This document shows, one piece after another, positions 1 to 5,108 of a DNA stretch of 16,936 nt. The translations under genes were made by a program, and so were the position numbers. The stretch is from assembly GCA_035273665.1 (NCBI GenBank), contig DATEOW010000159.1, positions 1 to 16,936 on the forward strand. Direction: 5' to 3'. The notes under the pieces are model-generated. The model ran no database searches. It saw only the letters and a program-made list of their open reading frames with translations, and was not told the origin of the DNA. Position 1 is the first letter of the stretch. Each line of letters begins with the position of its first letter. Origin of the DNA: DATEEW01 sp035273665 (GTDB lineage Bacteria > Pseudomonadota > Gammaproteobacteria > Burkholderiales > SG8-39).

Positions 1-1994
1 TCCGCCCAAACTCTTCCACCATGGCGTTGAATAATTCGCTGAACATTGGCGAGGCCAATGCCGGTGCCTTCGAACTCTGCGTCGGTATGGAGCCGTTGGC
101 AGATACCAAAGAGTTTATGCACGAAACGCATATCGAAGCCGGCGCCATTGTCGCGTATGTAGACCACCACCTCGTCGGGGCGCGCGGGCTCACCGGTACT
201 GCCGATATGGATATGTGCCACGTCGCGCTTGCTGGTGTACTTCAGCGCGTTGTGAATGAGATTGCTCACTGCCTCACGCAACAGGCCTGCGTCAGCATGC
301 ACGGTCGGCAGCGGCTCGATCACCCACTCGATTTGCCGCTCCTGCATTTCGGGCGCGAGTTGTTCGCGGACTTCTTCAATCAGCGCCCCTAGCTTGAGCG
401 GCGCTTGCCGCAATTCGGTACGCCCGGAATGGGTCAAAGTCAGCAATCCTTCGACGATCGCCGTCATACGTTTCACCGCGCCCGTGATCCGTTCTAATTG
501 TCGTGTGGCCTCCGCGTTGAGCGGCGCCGCGCTGTCCTTGAGCATTTCCGCAAAGCCGGTGATATGCCGCAGAGGTGCGCGAAGATCATGAGAGACCGAA
601 TAAGAAAAGGCTTCGAGTTCGCGGTTCGCTTCGCTCAATTCCGCGGTGCGCGCCTGTACGCGTTCTTCCAACTCGGCATTCATGCGCCTGACGGCATTTT
701 CCGATTGCTTGCGTTCGCTGATATCGCGAATGGCCATCAAACGCAGCTTGCGCGAGCCGGCCCACACGTTACGCGTCCGTGCCTCGGCATAGAAACGACT
801 GCCGTCCTTGCGCAGCAACAGGTGTTCGCCGATCGTTTCCTGCCCGCTTTCGAAAGCCGCCGCGACTTGCGCGCGCGACTCGGGTGCAATGAAATTCGTG
901 CAGTGCTGGCCGACCATCTCGTCGCGAGCGAAACCGTTCATCGCCAGCAACTGTTCATTCACTTCGGTGAGAATGCCTTTATCGATAATGCACAGGCCTT
1001 CAAAGGCGGCTTCGGTCAATCGGCGAAAACGCAATTCGCTTTGACGCAAAGCCGAATAGGTACGGTCGCGTTCTTCAATAACGATTGCCGGTATCAACCC
1101 GACTAACGCGTTCACGGTCAGGAATATCTGCCAATAGAAGACCAAGGAAGAATGCATGAGTCCTTCTGCGTCCACATGGGTATATCCCGAGGCCAGCAGA
1201 TAAGTCATCATGACCGCTAACAAAGCGCAGGTCGCGCTCGCGCCGCGCGTCCCGAAGCGCAATCCGGCCCACAGCAGGAACGGCAAGAGGCGCGCGTCGA
1301 AAGGCGAATCGATTTGGCTGCTTCCGGCGAGCAGGTACCAGGTGGTGAAGACCAGGCCGACGATCAAAATCGCCGCTTCTGTTTTGCGCAATAGCCGATT
1401 TGCCTTGGGCAGATCCGGCTTAGGTTGCGCCCAACTGAGGACAAGCGGCGAGAACAAAAGAATGGCCATCGCGTTGCTGCCCCACCATATTCGGCAAGCG
1501 GTGAAAAATTCGGGCGCCAAGCCTGCGTGGTAAAGCGCCCCGGCACCGATTGCCGCGCCAAATATCGGACTTAAAAAAGCGACCAGAATAAGAAAGCCGA
1601 GGAAAACGCGTAAGTTGGCCATCGGGGAACGCAAACTTACACACCGTCTGAGGAGCAATACGCCAAGTGTCGTCTGCAAGGTGTTGGCGAGGCAGAAACA
1701 AAGCGCGACCGATAAAGGTGTGTTCTGACCTAAGTCGAAGACGAGGTTACTTACGCAGGCAGCAAGAATAAAGAGCGGCCAATCCTTGCGCGGGGCGAGC
1801 AGCAACGCTGCCGCAAACAAGCCGGCGGGCATCCAAAAGCTCACATAGATATCGCCGCGTTGAAAAGAGAGATCGCTGCCGGCCAGAGCGAGGAGGAAAT
1901 AGAGCAGACCGAATCCGGCGGCATGGAGAACAACGGTACGGCGTCGAGGACCGTCTATGGGAATTGCGAGGGGAAGACGTTCCTGCATTTTCAT
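1..1994 (-). CDS. MASE1-PAS sensor histidine kinase (3' end outside window)
   Basis: Membrane-bound two-component sensor kinase; 664 codons are visible and the C-terminus lies beyond the window. From the ATG at 1994, residues about 15-300 form a series of hydrophobic segments with the MASE1-like motif FWMPAG near residue 50. A PAS domain spans about 319-435, followed by a charged, probably coiled-coil linker and then the HisKA box SVSHDLRAPLRH with phospho-acceptor His469. The ATP-binding domain shows the N box NLIHNALKYT (Asn582), the G1 box DNGAGFD (Asp615) and the G2 box GTGIGLA. All catalytic boxes are intact, so it should autophosphorylate and pass phosphate to a receiver. The signal is unknown. 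GGAG lies 4 nt before the chosen ATG and 10 nt before a second ATG at 1988, so the exact start is ambiguous by two codons. The frame is open throughout. The partner regulator is not identified; the lone receiver at 4517-5005 is one candidate by proximity only. Confidence 0.93.
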   Translation of the reverse strand, partial: MKMQERLPLAIPIDGPRRRTVVLHAAGFGLLYFLLALAGSDLSFQRGDIYVSFWMPAGLFAAALLLAPRKDWPLFILAACVSNLVFDLGQNTPLSVALCFCLANTLQTTLGVLLLRRCVSLRSPMANLRVFLGFLILVAFLSPIFGAAIGAGALYHAGLAPEFFTACRIWWGSNAMAILLFSPLVLSWAQPKPDLPKANRLLRKTEAAILIVGLVFTTWYLLAGSSQIDSPFDARLLPFLLWAGLRFGTRGASATCALLAVMMTYLLASGYTHVDAEGLMHSSLVFYWQIFLTVNALVGLIPAIVIEERDRTYSALRQSELRFRRLTEAAFEGLCIIDKGILTEVNEQLLAMNGFARDEMVGQHCTNFIAPESRAQVAAAFESGQETIGEHLLLRKDGSRFYAEARTRNVWAGSRKLRLMAIRDISERKQSENAVRRMNAELEERVQARTAELSEANRELEAFSYSVSHDLRAPLRHITGFAEMLKDSAAPLNAEATRQLERITGAVKRMTAIVEGLLTLTHSGRTELRQAPLKLGALIEEVREQLAPEMQERQIEWVIEPLPTVHADAGLLREAVSNLIHNALKYTSKRDVAHIHIGSTGEPARPDEVVVYIRDNGAGFDMRFVHKLFGICQRLHTDAEFEGTGIGLANVQRIIQRHGGRVWA

Positions 1995-2019
1995 CCCGCT
2001 CCAGAGCAGGCATCCGAAT

Positions 2020-2035
2020 CTTAAGCTAGCTTAAG
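2020..2035. repeat. 16-nt perfect palindrome upstream of the histidine kinase
   Basis: CTTAAGCTAGCTTAAG reads the same on both strands and lies 26 nt upstream of the kinase start codon, in the gap between the small HTH gene and the kinase. It also contains the direct repeat TTAAGC-TAGC-TTAAGC. It has no U-tract and no loop, so it looks more like a dimer-protein operator than a terminator. The binding protein is unknown. Confidence 0.55.
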
Positions 2036-2135
2036 CTTATCCCTGAAGTAAAGGCGGAGACGATTGATGCGCGATTTTAAATTGCACGCCTCAAAAAAAC
2101 GGGGGTGGGCAGGACAACAGGAGAAGCGCAGGCGC

Positions 2136-2453
2136 TTAGTTGACGCTTTCGTCCTCGTCGGCCGTCTTTTTACGAGACTTGGCGGCTTTGCGCAGATTGC
2201 GATACAAGTCGCGTTGTTCGTTTTTCAGATACTCGATCACGTCGAAGTCTTCTTTTTTCACCCGGCTTAGATCGATCTTCTCAATATGGACCAGCCGCAA
2301 TAATTCGCGCACGGGTTTAGGCATGCTGCGCCCGCTTTCGTAGCGTGAGCCGCCACTTTGGGTTACGCCGATTTTGGTCCAGAACTCTTGTTGATTCAGG
2401 CCGAGTTTCTGCCTGACTTCGCGCGGGTCGATGTTGAAGCTGAACAGTTTCAT
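2136..2453 (-). CDS. Small helix-turn-helix (XRE/Cro-like) DNA-binding protein
   Basis: A 105-residue basic cytosolic protein. Residues about 10-55 form a Cro/C1-type helix-turn-helix: VRQKLGLNQQEFWTKIGVTQ, then SGGSRYESGRSMPKPV, where the phage-repressor-like 'S.YE.GR..P' segment marks the recognition helix and the turn after it. The C-terminal 40 residues are charged and probably helical, ending in a Lys/Arg patch and an acidic tail. The ATG at 2453 is preferred because the conserved part starts at once; an upstream in-frame start at 2537 would add 28 residues with no domain character. It is divergent from lysC (174 bp between starts) and lies upstream of the kinase on the same strand. Its targets cannot be told from sequence; the 16-nt palindrome at 2020-2035 is a possible site. 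Confidence 0.8.
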   Translation of the reverse strand: MKLFSFNIDPREVRQKLGLNQQEFWTKIGVTQSGGSRYESGRSMPKPVRELLRLVHIEKIDLSRVKKEDFDVIEYLKNEQRDLYRNLRKAAKSRKKTADEDESVN

Positions 2454-2577
2454 ACGCTGGTCTCTATGCGGGCGTTTCGCAAAAATGCGGGGAAATGCTA
2501 GCACAGCCCTGCCGGGCGGCGCGTGCGCGAAGGTCAAAATAGGTCAAAGGCCCAAGCGGGCGCAGCTTAATTGACGT

Positions 2578-2606
2578 TTGGGAGAGTGTCCGCTTTGCGT
2601 TAAAAT
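2578..2606 (+). promoter_or_regulatory. Candidate lysC promoter
   Basis: TTGGGA (2578-2583), a 17-nt spacer and TAAAAT (2601-2606) sit 22 nt before the lysC ATG. A nearby TTGACG at 2571-2576 matches the -35 consensus better but would be 24 nt from the same -10, which is too far. The -10 is embedded in GCGTTAAAATCACGCC, a motif repeated almost exactly upstream of the ABC-F gene. Confidence 0.45.
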
Positions 2607-2627
2607 CACGCCTTTTTTGGGTCTTGT

Positions 2628-3857
2628 ATGGCATTGATTGTCCAGAAATTCGGCGGAACTTCGGTCGGCAGCGTCGAGCGCATCAAAGCGGTAGCCGCAC
2701 GTGTGGCGCGCTGGAAAGCACGCGGGCACGACATCGTCGTCGTCCCTTCCGCCATGTCCGGAGAAACAAATCGTCTCATTGCTCTGGCGAAGGAGATTCA
2801 AGGACAGCCGGATGCCCGGGAACTGGATGTGATCGCGTCCACGGGAGAACAAGTCACAATCGGTCTGCTTTCGATGGCCCTGATCGCTGCGGGCGTGAAA
2901 GCCAAAAGCTATACGGGCGCACAAGTGCGCGTGCTGACGGATAGTGCTTTCACCAAAGCACGCATTCAGGCGATCGATGAAGAACGGCTGCGTTTAGATA
3001 TCGCCCAGGGTTATGTGCCGGTCGTGGCGGGTTTTCAAGGCGTAGACGGTCAGGGCAATATCACGACGCTGGGGCGTGGAGGTTCCGATACTTCCGCCGT
3101 GGCATTGGCGGCTGCCTTGAAAGCCGACGAATGCCAGATTTACACCGATGTGGACGGTGTATATACGACCGACCCGCGCATCGTGCCCGAAGCGCGCCGC
3201 TTGAAAACCGTGACCTTCGAGGAAATGCTCGAAATGGCGAGCCTAGGGTCGAAGGTTTTGCAAATCCGCTCGGTGGAATTCGCCGGTAAATACAAAGTCC
3301 GTTTGCGTGTGTTGTCCAGTTTTCAAGACGAAGGAGACGGCACGCTTATCACATTCGAGGAAGACGAGAAAATGGAACAAGCAGTCATCTCGGGCATCGC
3401 ATTCAACCGCGACGAAGCCAAAATCACCGTTACCGGCGTACCGGATCGCCCGGGTATCGCTTACGCGATTCTTGGCCCCATTGCCGATGCAAACATCGAT
3501 GTCGATATGATCATTCAGAACGCCGGTGCGGAAGGTACGACCGATTTCAGCTTTACGGTTCATCGCAATGATTACAACCGTGCGGTCGAAATCGCGAAAA
3601 AAGTACAGGCACATATCGGCGCCAAGGACATCACCGGTGACGCCAAGGTATGCAAAGTATCGATGGTCGGTGTAGGGATGCGTTCGCATGTGGGCATCGC
3701 GAGCCAGATGTTCCGTACGCTGGCGGAAGAAGGCATCAACATTCAGATGATTTCCACTTCGGAAATCAAAATTTCCGTTGTGGTCGATGAGAAGTACATG
3801 GAACTGGCCGTCAGAGTCCTGCATAAGGCTTTTGGCTTGGAGCAAGCGGCTGCCTGA
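2628..3857 (+). CDS. lysC: Aspartate kinase (aspartokinase)
   Basis: Phosphorylates L-aspartate with ATP, the first step toward lysine, threonine, methionine and diaminopimelate; cytosolic. The 409 residues match the usual stand-alone LysC length. The kinase domain begins with KFGGTSV (7-13), followed by STGEQ (71-75), GRGGSDTSAV (149-158), YTDVDGV (172-178) and TDPR (181-184). Two ACT regulatory domains follow (about 262-335 and 345-405), including VTGVPDRPG and MVGVGMRSH, as in enzymes under lysine/threonine feedback. The ATG at 2628 has only a weak purine stretch in front (GGGTCTTGT) but lies right before the conserved N-terminus. An internal ATG at 3372 (Met249) has GAGG 11 nt upstream, at the place where the separately translated beta subunit starts in Bacillus and Corynebacterium. 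The stop codon sits inside a 20-nt palindrome. Close to tRNA-Ser, an order familiar from betaproteobacteria. Confidence 0.97.
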   Translation: MALIVQKFGGTSVGSVERIKAVAARVARWKARGHDIVVVPSAMSGETNRLIALAKEIQGQPDARELDVIASTGEQVTIGLLSMALIAAGVKAKSYTGAQVRVLTDSAFTKARIQAIDEERLRLDIAQGYVPVVAGFQGVDGQGNITTLGRGGSDTSAVALAAALKADECQIYTDVDGVYTTDPRIVPEARRLKTVTFEEMLEMASLGSKVLQIRSVEFAGKYKVRLRVLSSFQDEGDGTLITFEEDEKMEQAVISGIAFNRDEAKITVTGVPDRPGIAYAILGPIADANIDVDMIIQNAGAEGTTDFSFTVHRNDYNRAVEIAKKVQAHIGAKDITGDAKVCKVSMVGVGMRSHVGIASQMFRTLAEEGINIQMISTSEIKISVVVDEKYMELAVRVLHKAFGLEQAAA

Positions 3858-3867
3858 TCAGGCAGCC
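3848..3867 (+). terminator. Palindrome over the lysC stop, possible terminator
   Basis: GGCTGCCTGATCAGGCAGCC is a perfect 20-nt palindrome containing the lysC stop TGA (3855-3857). As RNA it could form a GC-rich hairpin with a tight loop. The sequence after it (ATTTAGGTTTGACC) is only partly T-rich, so termination would be weak. It separates lysC from the tRNA-Ser promoter. Confidence 0.45.
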
Positions 3868-3875
3868 ATTTAGGT

Positions 3876-3904
3876 TTGACCCCGTCGGTAGCAGGACGTA
3901 ACAT
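3876..3904 (+). promoter_or_regulatory. tRNA-Ser promoter
   Basis: TTGACC (3876-3881), a 17-nt spacer and TAACAT (3899-3904) place a transcript start near 3911, about 6 nt before the mature tRNA 5' end. The discriminator CGACGCGG is GC-rich, as is usual for stringently controlled stable-RNA promoters. Confidence 0.7.
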
Positions 3905-3916
3905 CGACGCGGATTC

Positions 3917-4009
3917 GGAGAGCTGGCCGAGTGGTCGAAGGCGCTCCCCTGCTAAGGGAGTATGCGGTCATAAGCTGCATCGAGGGTTCGAATCCCTCGC
4001 TCTCCGCCA
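3917..4009 (+). tRNA. tRNA-Ser(GCU)
   Basis: A 93-nt class II tRNA. The acceptor stem pairs GGAGAGC (3917-3923) with GCTCTCC (3999-4005), followed by G73 and an encoded CCA (4007-4009). The anticodon stem CTCCC/GGGAG encloses loop CTGCTAA with anticodon GCT (3951-3953), reading AGC/AGU serine codons. The T arm has GGTTCGAATCC and a long variable arm typical of tRNA-Ser is present. A promoter and a strong terminator flank it, so it looks monocistronic. Confidence 0.97.
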
Positions 4010-4012
4010 AAT

Positions 4013-4040
4013 TAAAAAAGCCCCGTCTGGGGCTTTTTTA
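4013..4040 (+). terminator. Intrinsic terminator of tRNA-Ser
   Basis: The stem AAAAAAGCCCC, loop GTCT and stem GGGGCTTTTTT (4014-4039) form a perfect 11-bp hairpin whose 3' arm supplies the U-tract. It starts 4 nt after the tRNA CCA end. The A-rich 5' arm also allows it to work on the opposite strand. Confidence 0.92.
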
Positions 4041-4048
4041 TTGCGGAG

Positions 4049-4081
4049 GCAGCGAGCAAACTGCTTTGCTCGCGTGAGGGA
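4049..4081. repeat. Repeat module A, copy 1
   Basis: Identical to 4286-4318. The inverted repeat GCGAGCAAA (4052-4060) / TTTGCTCGC (4065-4073) has a 4-nt CTGC loop. It is followed by GTGAGGGATTCGAA, which resembles the 5' half of the tRNA-Ser T arm. Confidence 0.88.
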
Positions 4082-4142
4082 TTCGAAAGGTGACGGCGAT
4101 GCGCGCAGCGCCGCAGAACCGCGGGCCGCAGTATGTGGCCGA

Positions 4143-4162
4143 CCAAAACGCATGCGTTTTGG
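4143..4162. repeat. 20-nt perfect palindrome in the first variable segment
   Basis: CCAAAACGCATGCGTTTTGG is fully self-complementary. It occurs only in the variable centre of the first repeat unit and is absent from the second. Confidence 0.8.
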
Positions 4163-4179
4163 GACGCGCGAGCTTGCGA

Positions 4180-4269
4180 GTGCGGGCCTGAGCACCTGCG
4201 AAGGCCGAGGGATCGCGGATGCAACGCGAACCCGAGCAATCCCAGATGACCTTCGCGTAGCGAAGGTCG
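4180..4269. repeat. Repeat module B, copy 1
   Basis: A 90-nt block matching 4395-4484 at 88 positions; the two differences lie at 4244-4245 (AG versus CA), just before the terminal hairpin. The hairpin is GACCTTCGC (4248-4256) / GCGAAGGTC (4260-4268) with loop GTA. Confidence 0.88.
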
Positions 4270-4285
4270 CAGTGTTCTGGCATGA

Positions 4286-4318
4286 GCAGCGAGCAAACTG
4301 CTTTGCTCGCGTGAGGGA
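4286..4318. repeat. Repeat module A, copy 2
   Basis: Identical to 4049-4081 over 33 nt. The copy ends in GTGAGGGA and continues with GTTCGA instead of TTCGA, a one-base insertion relative to copy 1. Confidence 0.88.
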
Positions 4319-4336
4319 GTTCGAGCGGGGCTTCGA

Positions 4337-4356
4337 GGATGTGCCTGCGCACATCC
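4337..4356. repeat. Hairpin in the second variable segment
   Basis: GGATGTGC (4337-4344) and GCACATCC (4349-4356) pair around a CTGC loop, the same loop sequence as in module A. It takes the place that the 20-nt palindrome holds in the first unit. Confidence 0.75.
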
Positions 4357-4394
4357 GAGCCGTGAGAACGGGCGAGCCTCCGTGCGAGCCCAAT

Positions 4395-4484
4395 GTGCGG
4401 GCCTGAGCACCTGCGAAGGCCGAGGGATCGCGGATGCAACGCGAACCCGAGCAATCCCCAATGACCTTCGCGTAGCGAAGGTCG
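4395..4484. repeat. Repeat module B, copy 2
   Basis: Second copy of the 90-nt block at 4180-4269 (88/90 identical), ending 32 nt before the stop of the receiver gene. Its terminal 9-bp hairpin could help end transcription of the minus-strand receiver gene, but it has no U-tract. Confidence 0.88.
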
Positions 4485-4516
4485 TGGCTTTTACACCAAT
4501 TGCTGATGTAATCGCC

Positions 4517-5005
4517 CTACATCCACTTTTTCACCACCGCGCCAAGCGTTTCAGCGCGTACGGGTTTGGCGACCACATCGTCAAAACCGGCCTCAAGCAG
4601 CGCCGTGCGCTGATGCTCAAGCGGATAAGCGGTAAAAGCGATGAGTCGCGGTCGATTTTCCTCCCAGCGGGCACAAATCTCTCGCGCCACATCGAACCCC
4701 GTCATGCCGGGCATACTGATGTCGCAGAGCACGATGTCGGCTTGATGCTTGGCCAGCCATTCGAGTGCGGCGTCGCCGCCATAAGCAATTGCGGAGGTAA
4801 AACCTTGATGCGCCAACATCACCTGCGTAAGGCACGCCGTCATGGTCACATCTTCGACGATGAGAACGTCGCGACGCATGGCGCCTTCAATAGGCGCCGC
4901 ACCGCCTTTTTCTTCATCCTCGCCTGGTGGCAGACCCGTTATCATCGCCAAGTGCAAGAGCGGTTGTGCCGCCCCATTTCGATCGATATTCGCTCGCAAC
5001 GGCAT
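4517..5005 (-). CDS. Stand-alone response-regulator receiver protein
   Basis: A 162-residue CheY-like single-domain regulator with no DNA-binding or enzymatic output domain. After a 42-residue polar N-terminal tail, the receiver starts at RRDVLIVED. The acidic pair is Glu51-Asp52, the phospho-acceptor Asp95 lies in LCDISMPGMTG, Thr125 in AFTAY and Lys147 in AKPV; all five conserved positions are present. The ATG at 5005 is chosen because AGGAG lies 8 nt upstream; an in-frame TTG at 5038 would add 11 residues without a better ribosome site. It may act through protein partners, as in multistep phosphorelays or hybrid-kinase chemistry. The MASE1 kinase at 1-1994 is the only kinase in the window, and that pairing is a guess. 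Divergent from the PLD-family gene; the stem-loop repeats lie downstream. Confidence 0.9.
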   Translation of the reverse strand: MPLRANIDRNGAAQPLLHLAMITGLPPGEDEEKGGAAPIEGAMRRDVLIVEDVTMTACLTQVMLAHQGFTSAIAYGGDAALEWLAKHQADIVLCDISMPGMTGFDVAREICARWEENRPRLIAFTAYPLEHQRTALLEAGFDDVVAKPVRAETLGAVVKKWM

Positions 5006-5088
5006 CCTTCGTGCTCCTGCTTTTTGACTTACGGTCAATGCTAACCAAAATATACCGCCAAAGGCAGCCGGTGAAGACCGGAACTCCT

Positions 5089-5101
5089 ATTTTGTCAAAA
5101 T
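5089..5101. promoter_or_regulatory. Inverted repeat just before the PLD-family start codon
   Basis: ATTTTG-T-CAAAAT is a perfect 6-1-6 inverted repeat ending 7 nt before the ATG at 5109, so it overlaps the place where a ribosome site would be. A second small inverted repeat, CCGGT-GAAG-ACCGG, lies at 5068-5081. Either may be an operator or an mRNA structure. Confidence 0.35.
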
Positions 5102-5108
5102 CGAGGCC

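Larger units (their letters stand above)
4049..4484. repeat. Duplicated modular stem-loop repeat region
   Basis: This 436-nt stretch lies between the tRNA-Ser terminator and the receiver gene and contains no credible gene. It holds two copies of a composite unit. Module A is identical over 33 nt at 4049-4081 and 4286-4318 and contains the inverted repeat GCGAGCAAA-CTGC-TTTGCTCGC. Module B is 88/90 identical at 4180-4269 and 4395-4484 and ends in GACCTTCGC-GTA-GCGAAGGTC. The DNA between A and B differs completely between the units: about 98 nt with a 20-nt perfect palindrome in the first, and about 76 nt with the hairpin GGATGTGC-CTGC-GCACATCC in the second. The layout resembles composite REP-like intergenic elements built from exchangeable stem-loops. 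I see no terminal inverted repeats or target-site duplication for a simple insertion sequence. Function is unknown. Confidence 0.85.

Noticed and set aside
21..1106. Plus-strand open frames at the window start
   Set aside because: Antisense to the histidine kinase, whose H, N, G1 and G2 boxes read in order on the minus strand.
3243..3845. 200-codon minus-strand open frame opposite lysC
   Set aside because: Antisense to the well-supported ACT region of lysC, no recognisable domain, and no ribosome site.
3876..4461. Open frames across tRNA-Ser and the repeat region, both strands
   Set aside because: They run through a tRNA, its terminator and the duplicated stem-loops. Translations such as RARDSNPRCSL are the familiar false products of tRNA T arms, and the repeats explain their length.
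4049..4484. CRISPR array
   Set aside because: Only two copies, unequal modules of 33 and 90 nt, spacers of unlike length, and no cas genes nearby.
4049..4484. Insertion sequence or MITE with terminal inverted repeats
   Set aside because: The outer ends of the region are not inverted repeats of each other, no flanking direct repeat is visible, and there is no transposase.
5006..5038. Longer start (TTG at 5038) for the receiver protein
   Set aside because: The ATG at 5005 has AGGAG at good spacing; the TTG has no better site.
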